Positions 24,304 to 35,200 of a stretch of DNA of 64,000 nucleotides are shown piece by piece. Numbering within the stretch: the first letter of the stretch is position 1; each line of letters opens with the position of its first letter. The notes under the pieces were generated by a model, which saw only the letters and a program-made list of their open reading frames with translations, made no database searches and was not told the DNA's origin. The DNA is taken from NCBI RefSeq assembly GCF_003610535.1, contig NZ_RAPN01000001.1, forward strand, positions 2,095,320 to 2,159,319, read 5' to 3'. The position numbers were made by a program, and so were the translations under genes. The stretch comes from Mangrovibacterium diazotrophicum (lineage in GTDB: Bacteria; Bacteroidota; Bacteroidia; Bacteroidales; Prolixibacteraceae).

Positions 24304-26355
24304 TTAGTTAGTCAATGCGGGAAAAGCTGAAATCCGCAGACGAGCTGCCCCCATGGGAATCAGTATAATATCCACCGTTTTCTCGTTCGTCTTTGCAGGA
24401 TACAGCGGGAGCACATCAACCAAACCATATTGATCAATTCCCCACCCCGGGATTATCTTCCCTTTGGCCTCGATTTCAATCGGTACATTTCCCACGGAGA
24501 ATGGGTAATTATCGGCCGGCCACGCTTTCTTCACAACTTTCAACGAAGAAGTCAAATTGTCTTCATCCAGTAATAAGCCGTAGTTCCAGTCCGACTTTGG
24601 CTCGATCTTGAAAGCCGGCCATTTCTCGGGATCAGCATTTTTCTGCCACTTTGAATCATTAATCGCCGAAGCCGTACTGCTGATTTTTTCGTAATCTTCA
24701 TCAATCTTCAAGGAAAAGGTTAGCGGACCGTAATCGACAGAAATGCTGTTCTGATTGGCCTGCCAGTTTCGGCTATTTAGTTCCATTGGCAAATCTAAAG
24801 TCAGTTGGTCACCATCTTTCCATTCGCGATCAATCTTCAGGTAAGCACCGGGCTGAGATCCGACATTCAACTTTTTACCGTTCAAAATCACCGATGCATT
24901 TTTGCACCATGCCGGGATACGCAGATAAAGCGGGAATTGTACTTTTGACTTCATGCTTAAGTTGAAGCGAACCCGCTCCTCAAACGGATAGTTTGTTTCC
25001 TCAAGGAGAGTCACTTCCGTTCCGTCACCGACTTTCGCAGTTGTTTTGCACGAATTGTACATCACAGCAGCCAAACCATTGTCATTACTAGCCATCACCA
25101 GGTTTTGAATGTAGTACGGAATCGCATGCCCATGGTTGTGCTGGCAACACCGGCTGCTAAACGGGTTCATCGTTAGGAAAGGTCCTTCGTTAGCAATGCC
25201 CGGCGCATGGTTCTGGTCATCGGCTGTTACGCCGTTGGGGCAAGTAATGTAGCGCAGCGCTTTCATATCGGGCGTGAAAGCTGCCGGGAAGCTGTTGAAC
25301 AGAACATCCTCGCAGTTGTCGGCCCAAAGCGGATCGCCAGTTAGCCGCATTAAGATTCCATCCGAGGTCATCTGCTCGGCAAAGCCGCAAGTTTCTGTGC
25401 CTTGTCGAGGGTCGATGTAGCCCATTCGGGCATTTTCGTCCGAGCCAAACATGCCACCGGGAACCTGTCCAAAGGTGCGTCGAATCAGATAATAGTCATT
25501 GTAAGTCGCCTGCAAATCGGTCGAATCAGCCGACTGTAAAAACCAGGTTGCCGGCTCGCGGAAACATTCAGCGATATTCACATTGTGCCAGTTGGGCAAA
25601 GTCGATTTTTGCGTCCAGTCAGCCGTATTTCGGTGAATCTTTTCAGCCAGTTCCAGCAAAAACTGATCACCTGTGATATTGTACAACCAGTAAACGCTGT
25701 AGAGATTGTCGCCGCCACGACTATTTTCCCAGTAACTGGACAAAAACTGATCATCGGGAACGTCAAATTCAAATTGAAAATATTTTTTCATGAAATCGAG
25801 TACACGGGCATCTTTGGTGTATTCGTAATAATTCTGTAGGGTGAATAAAACGACCATGTTCGACCAAAAATCGAGGTTTCCGTTCCCGGACCGTACTTCA
25901 GGCCCAAACCAGCCATTTTCACGTTGGCTGTTTAAAATACCTTCGATCCAAACCATAGCCTCTTTTTTCATATCGGCATCGTCCAGCATAAAAGCCATGT
26001 CCGAATACCCACGTAACCAGTAGGGAACTTCCTCCCACCCGTGGTCGCCACCTTCCGACAACCAGGCATTGTTGTCTTTTTCAAGCCAGGCACTTATCTC
26101 GCCTAAATGACCACATAAGCCGTCTTTTTGCAACTCCAGCATTTTCAAAATCCAGCCTTTGGGCTGAATACTTCCGAGCGGTAGTTTGATGAAATGCGCG
26201 GGTTGCAATGGAGACCGATTACTCAAATAAAACTCGTTTTGTCGGTTTATATCCGGACGCTCAACCGAGCTCACTTCATCTTTGCTCGTTTGAAAGGCTG
26301 TTAACATGACAAGTAGACCGCCAACGATGAAAAGGAGATATCTTTTTTGAAACAT
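24304..26355 (-). CDS. GH127/GH146-type beta-L-arabinofuranosidase
   Basis: The protein has 683 residues with an N-terminal hydrophobic leader (1-21). The catalytic zinc site of this clan is visible: E321-x-C323 in ETCGFAEQM and the pair C403-C404 in SRCCQHNHGH. This matches the E338/C340/C417/C418 arrangement of HypBA1, where one cysteine of the pair is the nucleophile. Such enzymes release beta-L-arabinofuranose from pectin or hydroxyproline-linked glycans. The family cannot be fixed between GH127 and GH146 by eye. It precedes the GH43 gene by 18 bp and follows a DUF4965 gene, with a stable hairpin between. Confidence 0.85.
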   Translation of the reverse strand: MFQKRYLLFIVGGLLVMLTAFQTSKDEVSSVERPDINRQNEFYLSNRSPLQPAHFIKLPLGSIQPKGWILKMLELQKDGLCGHLGEISAWLEKDNNAWLSEGGDHGWEEVPYWLRGYSDMAFMLDDADMKKEAMVWIEGILNSQRENGWFGPEVRSGNGNLDFWSNMVVLFTLQNYYEYTKDARVLDFMKKYFQFEFDVPDDQFLSSYWENSRGGDNLYSVYWLYNITGDQFLLELAEKIHRNTADWTQKSTLPNWHNVNIAECFREPATWFLQSADSTDLQATYNDYYLIRRTFGQVPGGMFGSDENARMGYIDPRQGTETCGFAEQMTSDGILMRLTGDPLWADNCEDVLFNSFPAAFTPDMKALRYITCPNGVTADDQNHAPGIANEGPFLTMNPFSSRCCQHNHGHAIPYYIQNLVMASNDNGLAAVMYNSCKTTAKVGDGTEVTLLEETNYPFEERVRFNLSMKSKVQFPLYLRIPAWCKNASVILNGKKLNVGSQPGAYLKIDREWKDGDQLTLDLPMELNSRNWQANQNSISVDYGPLTFSLKIDEDYEKISSTASAINDSKWQKNADPEKWPAFKIEPKSDWNYGLLLDEDNLTSSLKVVKKAWPADNYPFSVGNVPIEIEAKGKIIPGWGIDQYGLVDVLPLYPAKTNEKTVDIILIPMGAARLRISAFPALTN

Positions 26356-26387
26356 GTAGTTTAGGTTTAGGAAATGGTTTAGGTTCA

Positions 26388-26430
26388 GAATTGCGATAAT
26401 CAGTCCGGTAACGACCGACTATCGCAATTC
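26388..26430 (-). other. Intercistronic hairpin between DUF4965 and GH127 genes
   Basis: GAATTGCGATA pairs perfectly with TATCGCAATTC (11 bp), with an inner AGTC-GG/CCGACT stem. No U-run is present on either strand, so an RNA-processing or stabilising element is more likely than a terminator. Confidence 0.5.
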
Positions 26431-26454
26431 AGGATATACATTGGGAGTACAGGT

Positions 26455-28956
26455 TTATTCCAACAGTTTAATGAAATAACCACCAACAACAGAGCGCGCC
26501 TGAAAACCAACTTGCTTGGCATCCGGGGTTTCGTACCAGTCGCTCATCGGCACGCGATCCGGCGTGTCGGTCACATATTGATGAACCGGATCAATAAACT
26601 TCTCAAAAGTTTCTTGGTCACCAGCCAAAGTTGCTGTCCAAACAATCCAGTCAGATTTGGTGTACGTTCTGCGATTATCCAGTGGCAGGCCATATTTATT
26701 TTGCTTGGTCAAATAATACGCAATTTCTGTCTCCGCTACTTCCGGCGGGAAAATACCAAGATTCATCAGCTTGTCCCAAACCAGGTTGTACTTTTGGCTC
26801 CAGGTTCCCGGCTGGTCAAAAGTCAGGCGGTAGTGATCGCCGTCTTTCGCCATGTCAACCCATTTCGCCGCCATGCTTTTCGCTTCCGACGTATATTTTT
26901 CGGCCATCTCTTCTTTACCCAACATTCTGGCCATTTTACCGTAGCTTGCAATCCCCATAATCGCTTTTACCGAAAGGTTAACGTTGTGGGCAAAGTGTCC
27001 GGCAAAGTCATCGGTACACAATTGGTTTTCCGGATCGAGTCCATTCTCCAATAGGTAGTTCGCCCAAACGGTCAGTACATCCCAATGTTTAGCTGCATAG
27101 TCGGCATTGCCTTCCATCTCGGCAATTGCGGCCGTGAGGATAACCATGTTGCCACACTCTTCAACCGGCATATCGCCGCCATAGGTCTGGCCATTTGCCA
27201 GCGGGTATGTACCAACATCGTGCGCTGCAAAAGGCTTCGCCCATTTGCCACTTTCCGAATAATAGAAAATCGGGTTGAGCATGCCTTTCAGCAAGTCAGG
27301 ATTGTATTTCAGGAATAAGGGAGCCGACGGGTAAGTTACGTCAACAGTACCAATCGATCCGTTACTGAAGTTTTCTTTCGAAAGGAACAAAATGTTGCCC
27401 TCGGTATCTTTCACCAATTTGTGAGCTGCTATCGACTGACGGAAAGCCAACACACACAAATCAGCATAATTTTTACCACCGGCAGCCAGCGTTTCATTCC
27501 ACAAACCATTGTCAAAATCCACGCAGCGTTTCATCACCTTGTCATGTTCGGCTGATGCTGCCTGCAATGCATCGTTAATTGTTTTTGTGCCGTTTTCAGT
27601 CCACCAGGCTTTCAGGTTGTTGCCAAAATATTGAATCGATTCCAAATCATCGTAAGCAATCATGACGTAGCCGGTAGACGCATCTTGTCCAACTGATCCC
27701 AATTTTTCAATGCACACCATTGCCGGCATCTTTTTAGTCATTTTGGCTGTCATAGTCTCAGGACCTTCCAGCGTTCCGTTTTTAATAAAGGTCGCTTTGG
27801 AATCGAAATAATCTCCTATCGCCAGTGTTGTGTTCTCCGTTTTTTTGGCAGCCAAATACACATAGCCCCAGTCAATGCGAACGTTGTCGCCTTTCTTCTG
27901 CAGGACGGGTTGCTCGGTTGTCCCCGCTTTTACAAAACCGATATTTCCGGTTTCGCCCTTGCTTACTTCTACCTCCTGGCTCACTTCGTTAACAGCCCAT
28001 TGGGGAGTCGTTTCAAAATAGACTTGCACATCGTGTTTGGCCCCATCATTCGAGTTCACCTGATAGTTGATGTAATTTACCGGACGCGAAAGAAGATTCA
28101 AATCATCGGGCAGCAATGGAGATACAAATTGAAGTTTCAAATCAACCGGCCCGCAGGTAAAGCTGTAATTGGTTTGTGTTGCTGAAAGAGCAACTTTGTT
28201 TTGCACGGCTGTTTGGGCAAAGATGTCTTTCTTTTCGCTTTCCTGGAACAATCCAAAATCGACATAACCGCCGCCTGTCCTGTTATGACAATGAGCTGCG
28301 ATCACATTCGCTTCGCCCTCGTTCAACAACGAGCGATCAATTTTTAATACCACATTGTTATGCCACTCATATTGGGTTGCAACCAATTGGGTACCGTTCA
28401 GATATAATTCAAAAATATCATCGTGCGAATATATCAAATAGATATCGCCGCCTGGCAAATCAGTCGGCAAGTCGAATGTCCGGCGCACCCAAATATCTTT
28501 TGTATCCCAAACTGTTTTTAACGATGGCATCTCAGGCGTTCCAAATGCACCTTCGCCTGTCTCCCATTTTTTGTCGTTGAAGCCTGGCTTCTCCCAACCT
28601 TCTTTGGGTTCGCTAAACGTATATTGTCCCTCCCAACTCTCGTAATTGGCCGATGGCAAAACAGGTACCCAAGGCACATCAATCTGGCCTAGGAACCGAT
28701 AAACTTCTCCATCCACGCGAATCGCACCAATCAGCGAATGCGTTTTACCGGTCCAGTGCCGAACGGGCGAATCGTACAAGTTGTCGCTTTCTGACCAGGC
28801 GCTCGTATACGGATCGATGGTAATTAACGGATAAGCAGGTGCCCGCAGCTCTGTGGTCTGGCTTTCAATCAACTCCTGCGAATTCGAGCACGAGAAAAAA
28901 GCCAATAGGCTGACCACTAACAAGAATAGCGGACAAAAAATGTTTCTTTTTTGCAT
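26455..28956 (-). CDS. DUF4964/DUF5127/DUF4965/DUF1793 protein (glutaminase A-like architecture), first copy
   Basis: The protein has 833 residues and a lipobox leader (LLAFFSC). It shows the DUF4964 start ([23 protein letters not shown]), then an inserted beta-sandwich of about 150 residues ([21 protein letters not shown]... [13 protein letters not shown]) resembling a carbohydrate-binding jelly roll, then DUF5127, DUF4965 and a helical barrel (DUF1793; [25 protein letters not shown]-like). The family was named for a fungal glutaminase, but Bacteroidota members sit in glycan loci, and the (alpha/alpha)6-type domain suggests a glycosidase. The substrate is unknown. A paralogue is at 42438. 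Both are predicted outside the cytoplasm. Confidence 0.82.
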   Translation of the reverse strand: [833 protein letters not shown]

Positions 28957-28970
28957 GATATTTTTGAGTT

Positions 28971-29003
28971 AAAAAGCTTTCTCCGGCTGTCTCGGCAGAA
29001 AGC
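28971..29003 (-). terminator. Terminator after the unknown gene at 29024
   Basis: GCTTTCT and AGAAAGC with an inner CCG/CGG pairing; on the minus strand TTTTT follows. It separates the unknown gene from the DUF4965 gene. Confidence 0.75.
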
Positions 29004-29023
29004 GAAGTGAATAATTCTGTTTT

Positions 29024-29662
29024 CTATTTTATTTGATCAACCTGTTGAAGCAACAGCAACAGGTCATCCGAATTGTCGAATTTTATTTTATTTGCTTTCA
29101 CAAACGGCTTTAAGTTCTTATCCGGAAATATTTTCTGGGCCTCCTTCAAACTGTTTATCCGCCCGTACTTTTCATTAACCAAAGTCCAAAACGAATCGTC
29201 TGATAACACACGATAGTCCTTTCCAATTTCCAATTCGTAAACTTTACCGCTTGAATACACATTCGAAATGTTATCCACGGCGGTGGTCTGGGAGTTTCCG
29301 AAACCCGTCGACTTTCCGGCGGAAATCAACTTGCTTTTATATTGTACAAACAAGGGATATTTTTCCCCACCCTCACATTCGAAAAAAATGCCATCGACCG
29401 GAATAAACTTACGCTGAGCAATCAGAATGCTGTCGATACTCGTTACATTAGCTATGGCTAAAAACTTTCCGTTTTCAACAAAAACCATTTCTTCAGTCAA
29501 CTTATTGAAATTCAAATCCGACTTTTGCTGCAAACCAGTTTTAAAGAAGATCGTTGCCGACTTGAATTCCGGAAACAAATAGTGTCCATCGTTTTGGGCT
29601 GCCCACGAAAATGAAAGCACCGCTAGAAGAAAAAGCGTCAGGAGCATTCTAAATTTAACCAT
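29024..29662 (-). CDS. Exported protein of unknown function
   Basis: The protein has 212 residues from ATG 29662; an upstream in-frame TTG lies beyond the preceding terminator stem and is unlikely. A signal peptide (about 1-21, ending SWA) precedes a mixed alpha/beta region with no family I recognise. It is rich in Lys, Phe and Asp. The second half (GKDYRVLSDDSFWTLVNEKYGRINSLKEAQKIFP) could be a small helical domain. It has terminators on both sides, so it is a single-gene transcript, and lies between the SusC/SusD unit and the enzyme block. A housekeeping gene caught in the locus is as likely as a glycan function. Confidence 0.65.
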   Translation of the reverse strand: MVKFRMLLTLFLLAVLSFSWAAQNDGHYLFPEFKSATIFFKTGLQQKSDLNFNKLTEEMVFVENGKFLAIANVTSIDSILIAQRKFIPVDGIFFECEGGEKYPLFVQYKSKLISAGKSTGFGNSQTTAVDNISNVYSSGKVYELEIGKDYRVLSDDSFWTLVNEKYGRINSLKEAQKIFPDKNLKPFVKANKIKFDNSDDLLLLLQQVDQIK

Positions 29663-29683
29663 GAGCGTTTCCTTTTTTAGTAA

Positions 29684-29719
29684 AAAAGGCGTGCTGTCCA
29701 ATTGCACAACACGCCTTTA
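29684..29719 (-). terminator. Terminator after the SusC-SusD-DUF3823 unit
   Basis: AAAAGGCGTG pairs with CACGCCTTT(A) (9-10 bp); on the minus strand a six-base T-run follows the stem. It closes the first transport operon. Confidence 0.85.
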
Positions 29720-29729
29720 AGACAAACTT

Positions 29730-30395
29730 CTATTTTATATTTTGAACCAATGAATAAATTGCCTCGCGACCGGAGATTTTAACACCAACACGGGCGTTCA
29801 AAGTCGCATTGCTTAAGACATCATCCGAGAGAGTCATTGTCATGGTGATCTGTCCCGTTCCGGGGTCAGTCAGGTCGACACGCTGGATTTGCGCTGTTTC
29901 ATCAACAAAACTCGTCTTGTTGACAACCAGTATAGCTCTTTCTACAGATTGCGAACCGGAAACCTGCGCCACATTAAAGGTAGCCGTAAGGGTACTCCCT
30001 GATAAACTGAAGTTTTCGTTGGAAACGGTATAGAACGGAGTCACCGGGTAATCCACCGTTGTACTTCCCTTTACAGTTACCACAACTGTGTCCTGAGCAC
30101 TAACCCAGGGGCCGTTTCCGCTTTTGGACACCAGTTTGTAAGTGCCATCAAACAGACTTGCACTAAAGCTTCCGTCCTGCGTCAGGTACACCGGAATTGA
30201 AGTATACAAATCGTAACCATCCTGCCACAATTCGAGCTGCACGGCACTACCGGTTCCTTTTACACCGATCGCCTCGCCGTTGTACACAACCTTTCCCATT
30301 AACATGGATGAAGGTTCGTCGTAGTTGTCTTTACCACACCCTGCAACCAAAACAGCCAGAGCGAAAATGAGAATATAGAATTTATTTAATCGCAT
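29730..30395 (-). CDS. DUF3823-type surface lipoprotein (candidate glycan-binding protein)
   Basis: The protein has 221 residues and a lipobox at residue 20 (LVAGC). It consists of two beta-rich parts: an N-terminal carboxypeptidase-regulatory-like sandwich (GKVVYNGEAIGV... DGTYKLVSKSG) and a second domain beginning near residue 115. DUF3823 proteins are encoded right after SusD and probably act as surface glycan-binding proteins. It follows susD by 19 bp and is the last gene of the operon. Confidence 0.8.
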   Translation of the reverse strand: MRLNKFYILIFALAVLVAGCGKDNYDEPSSMLMGKVVYNGEAIGVKGTGSAVQLELWQDGYDLYTSIPVYLTQDGSFSASLFDGTYKLVSKSGNGPWVSAQDTVVVTVKGSTTVDYPVTPFYTVSNENFSLSGSTLTATFNVAQVSGSQSVERAILVVNKTSFVDETAQIQRVDLTDPGTGQITMTMTLSDDVLSNATLNARVGVKISGREAIYSLVQNIK

Positions 30396-30414
30396 AATCG
30401 TTTCAATTTTAGGT

Positions 30415-32247
30415 TTATTGATATGGGTTTTTAACCAATTGCGGGTTACGGTTAATCCAATCCTGATCGATGAAGTTATAGTAGTTCTTCATCTGGAAAT
30501 ACCTCGGATAAACGCTCATGTGAGCTTTTTGCTTATCGAACACCCACTTGCCGTCGTTAGGGTTACCCGGTTCATTAATCAAATAAGGGAACAGTGCATA
30601 ATGTGTAGCTGTAGGATCACCTTCGATACCATTCCAAAGAATGTGTGCTTTACGCCAGCGTTTCAAATCCCAGTAACGGTGATTTTCAAATGCAAACTCA
30701 ACCCGGTTTTCATTGATGATATCATCCAGAGTCACCGACGAAAGCGACTGAATGCCTGCGCGAGTGCGGATCTGGTTGATGTACTTAACGGCATTGGTTT
30801 GATCACCCAACTCCATAGCAGCTTCAGCAGCAATCAATACTGACTCGGCATAGCGGAAGTTCACAAACCACATTTCGCTACCGCGACCACGCGTACCTGC
30901 GCCAACTGTTTCATCCAAAAACTTACGAATACAGAAGCCTGTTTTGTTCACGTTCTGATCGTTGCTGGTTGTTGGTCCGTCCTCTGCTGTAATCACCAGG
31001 CCGTCATCATCTTTCGAACCGATATTATCAACAATATCTGTCCACACACCGTCAACCAGATGCTTTTGTCCTGCCTGGAAAACAATGTCTTTTCCTTTAA
31101 AAGAAGAACCGCCATAGATTACAGTTCCCCACAAACGAGCATCCTTGTTTGCGTAAATATCCTGTGGTTTGTCGTAGAAAACATAGTCTCCTTCTGTATC
31201 CATGGTTGCCAATTCTCCGTCCCGATCATTGGTGTATTCATACGCTTCGACCAAATTCAGAATCGGCGTAATAATGGTCCCGTCCATATCTTCACGAATT
31301 GAACGCGGAATATTGCGTGTCGTAAACTGGGTAGTCTGCCCCGGATAGATGTAATCGTTGGTCCACATTACTTCCACATTGTTGTCCTTCACACTGGTTG
31401 TTTCGTAGAAATTGCGGGCTTTGTCGTCCAATTGGTCCTGCAACATGTAAGGACTCTCGTCGATAATTTGCTTAGCCGTGTTGTAGGCTATCTGATAGTA
31501 TCCTTCAGACAAAGAAGCAGGAATTCCGACTTCATTACCTGATGTCATAATCGGATCAGCTAACTCGTTGTTGTATTTAGACAAAGACGCTGCATAGATG
31601 GCAGCACGAGCTTTCAAGGCCAAAGCCGTCCATTTATTTACACGTGCCGAATTCGTTGTTTTATCTCCTGGTAGCAAGTCAAAAATAGCATCACACTCAC
31701 TGATTACATAATCGTAACTTTCTGCTTCAGTCGAACGTGGAATTTGAAGCGGTGCTACATCCATCCCCTGGTTGTACTCGAATACTTCGTCGCCAACAAT
31801 TGGCATACCTCCCATGCAACGCACCATGTTGAAATAGGTCCAGGCTCTCAGGAAACGAGCTTCTCCCTCAATCTGACTGCGTTGATCTGTTGTAAGATCA
31901 GCCGCCGCATCAGAGCGAATTCCTTCCAAAAACTGGTTGATGTTACGGATCAGGCCGTAATCAAAAACCCGCCAATGCGCGTCACCAAAATTTTGGGTGT
32001 AGTCCGGGCCACCGCTCGAATTACAAGCTTCGTCCAGGTAAATGTATTGCCAATCGTCGCCAATACGTTGTCCCCATTTTACGCGTCCGTAGTAGTTCGC
32101 CAAAACCGACTGAATCATGTTCCAGTCTTTGAACACTTCTTCGTTGGTTAAGATATTATCCGGACTTTGATCCAACATATCACTGCAACTGGAGAAGAAC
32201 CCCAGCCCAAGTCCGATGATTAGAATTATTGAATATATTTTTTTCAT
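30415..32247 (-). CDS. susD: SusD/RagB-family surface glycan-binding lipoprotein, first system
   Basis: The protein has 610 residues and a lipobox (GFFSSCSD). Tetratricopeptide-like helices in the first half carry the SusD stretch EARFLRAWTYFNMVRCMGG, and the C-terminal part has the conserved NENRVEFAFENHRYWDLKRW. SusD proteins form a lid over the SusC pore and bind the incoming oligosaccharide. It follows susC by 14 bp. The partner SusC has an STN domain, so this pair is expected to respond to the ECF sigma/FecR genes upstream. Confidence 0.93.
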   Translation of the reverse strand: MKKIYSIILIIGLGLGFFSSCSDMLDQSPDNILTNEEVFKDWNMIQSVLANYYGRVKWGQRIGDDWQYIYLDEACNSSGGPDYTQNFGDAHWRVFDYGLIRNINQFLEGIRSDAAADLTTDQRSQIEGEARFLRAWTYFNMVRCMGGMPIVGDEVFEYNQGMDVAPLQIPRSTEAESYDYVISECDAIFDLLPGDKTTNSARVNKWTALALKARAAIYAASLSKYNNELADPIMTSGNEVGIPASLSEGYYQIAYNTAKQIIDESPYMLQDQLDDKARNFYETTSVKDNNVEVMWTNDYIYPGQTTQFTTRNIPRSIREDMDGTIITPILNLVEAYEYTNDRDGELATMDTEGDYVFYDKPQDIYANKDARLWGTVIYGGSSFKGKDIVFQAGQKHLVDGVWTDIVDNIGSKDDDGLVITAEDGPTTSNDQNVNKTGFCIRKFLDETVGAGTRGRGSEMWFVNFRYAESVLIAAEAAMELGDQTNAVKYINQIRTRAGIQSLSSVTLDDIINENRVEFAFENHRYWDLKRWRKAHILWNGIEGDPTATHYALFPYLINEPGNPNDGKWVFDKQKAHMSVYPRYFQMKNYYNFIDQDWINRNPQLVKNPYQ

Positions 32248-32261
32248 GTCAATCTCCTTTT

Positions 32262-35200
32262 TTAGAATGTCACATTAACACCTACGCTAACCACTCGGTT
32301 AGTAGGATATGTTACGCCTGAACCACTAGTAATCTCTGGATCAATCCCGTTCAGATTATCAATTGAGAATACGTTTTGAGCCATCGTATAAACTCTCGCT
32401 TTCGATAACCCAACTTTCGATAGAACATTTTTTGGAATATTGTAGCCAAATTCAACGTTCTTCAACTTGACATAGCGACCATTAATTTTCCAGAAATCAC
32501 TGTTCCAGTAATTGCTGTGACCTCCGTTTCCAACAATCAATGTCGGGTATTTCCCGGGGATCAATTCACTATCCGGGTTTGTCGGATCTGACAATCTCCA
32601 CTGATCTTCCATGTAGAATTGCGGGTTGTTACCGCCATCGTGGAATGGGTTTTTCGCTTCCCAGTTATATTCGAAGGTATATCCCGTGGCACCGGTAAAG
32701 TCAAGTGCTAAATCGAAGTTTTTCCAGGCAAAAGCGAAATTTATACCGAAGTTCAAAATCGGAGTCGATCCCTGACGGAAACCAATTGGACGTTCGTCCA
32801 TACCGTTAATCATTTGGTCACCATTCACGTCCTCGTATTTCAAGTCACCTGGGCGAAGCGTTTTGTTTCCTTGTCCGTCAATATCAACATCGTAGCTTGC
32901 AATCTCTTCCCAGCTTTGGAACTGGCCAATGCAATGGTATCCCCAGTTGATGTATCCGAAACGTTCGTTGATTGTACTGCGGTACTGGTTCCAGGAGTTC
33001 CCGAAGCGGGGTTTATACTGATGCCAGTCGTACATACGTGCATAAGTAAAGTTACCACCAACACTGTAGTCAAACTCGCCTATCTTGCTGCTGAATTTAA
33101 TAAAGCCGTCCATACCGCGTGTTTTGTCTGAATTGAGGTTCTCGTTTGGTAGAGAATATCCTGCTTCAGCCGGAATCAGCACATCATAGCGGGCTGCTGG
33201 CAAACCATCACGCTGGCGGTCGAAATAGTCGAGACTACCAACCAACTTGTTATTAAACAAACCAAAGTCAACACCAATATCCAGGATTTTTGCTTTAATC
33301 CAGGACAAACTGGTTACCGGCAAACCGCGAGGCTGAGCACCATTGTAATAAGCACCATCCAGAGTGGCACCACCACTTCCGTAGTTGTAACCGCTCATAT
33401 AATCGAAAGCACTGTAGCCGTCTACATTATCATCTCCTAATAAACCATAGGAAGCACGAAGCTTGAAGTCGCTCACTTTACTCATCACCGAAGAGGATTT
33501 CCAGAAGTTCTCTTCAGACATACGCCATCCCACAGATCCGGATGGGAAAAATCCCCAACGGTCATTCGGAGGGAACTTCCAGGAACCATCGTAACGGGCT
33601 GAAAATTCGAATAGGTACTTTTGCTGGAAATTGTAGTTGAAACGACCAACGTAACCTAAACGAGCCTCGGTGTTATCGCCGTCGTCATTGAAAGTATCCA
33701 TTGTTTCGTAATCCAACAGATGCAGCGAATTTGATTCCGGACGGGTATGAATCCAGAAGCCCGGCGTTTTACGTTTATAGGATTCGGCAGCCACAACAGC
33801 ATTCACGCTGTGATCGCCAAATATTTTGGCGTAGGTAAGCTGCCCCTGCGCCATGATTTCTTCAACCTGACGGATATCCCGCTCCCTCCAGGGATTGTCC
33901 ATACTGAAAATGACAGGATAAGTATCAGTAGCCTCATCGTAATCATAAAGCTTGTACGTGTATTCCTGGTTATCCATCCACTTTGAAGCAAAGTAGTAAC
34001 CGAAAACACCTTTGGCACTCAATCCGTCGGCAATTTCATATTCGGCATCAAAGTTCAACTGCATGACACGCCAGGTTTCTTTGTATTGACCAGCCAAATC
34101 ATAAGTCAGCATACCAAAGTTCGTCTCGTTCAGCGCTGATGTTTTGGTTGGATATTTCGGGTTGTCGTTTGCAAAAGGACGGGCGGTCGGCAAGTTGCGG
34201 TAGATCGCAAACAAGGCTTGCCAAGTATCGTCACCACCAGGCACACCAGGGTGTTTGCGGGTTTCGATACGGCCGTTCATTGAACCACCAACTTTAAAGC
34301 GGTCGGTGATATTGGCATCAATATTCATCTGGATGTTGGTACGGTAGAAACCACCGTAATTCAAAATCGCAGCTTTTTGCGACAAGTGGTTCAGCGACAG
34401 GTAATAGTTAATCTTCTCAGATCCACCAGTCGTGTTCACACCTACATAATCCTGCGGAGCAGTAATCAATACATAGTCGTACCAATCCCATGGGCGATAG
34501 CCTTTTTCTGTTCCTTCTTTCCATTTGGCCAAATCCTCCATGGTATATTTGGGAGTACTTCCGGTAATCGCGTCCGACTGGATATAACTGCGAATGTAGG
34601 TTTCAACATTGGCCGGACGTGGAAATTTGAACATCTTCTGCCATCCGTGGTAAGCATTAACATTCACTGTATTTTTCGTATTGCGACGACCTTTTTTGGT
34701 AGTCACCACAACCACACCATTCGCCGCTTTTACCCCGTAGATTGAAGCAGATGCATCTTTCAATACCGAGATACTTTCAATATCGTTAAAGTCGAGGTTG
34801 TTAAACTGACCTTCATCTTTTTGCACACCATCGATCACGTACAAAGGCGTTCCCATGTTACGGATCTGGATGCTGGTGCTGCTACCGGGACGACCATCAG
34901 ACTGGCGGCTGTTAACCCCGGCAATCTTTCCAACCAGTGCTCCTGAAGTTGTTGGTGACTGTGAGCGTTTCAAATCTTCAGCACCAACAGACGAGATCGC
35001 ACTGGTCAGGGATTCTTTCTTCTGGATACCAAAACCAACGGCAACCACTTCTTCGAGCCCGATTGAACTTTCCTGCATCACCACATCAATGACCTCCTGG
35101 TTACCGATTGGCATCTCGACTGTTTCCATTCCGACAAACGAAAAGACCAAGGTTTTCACTCCCGGCTTCAGGGTCAGGCTGTATTTACCATCAGCATCGG

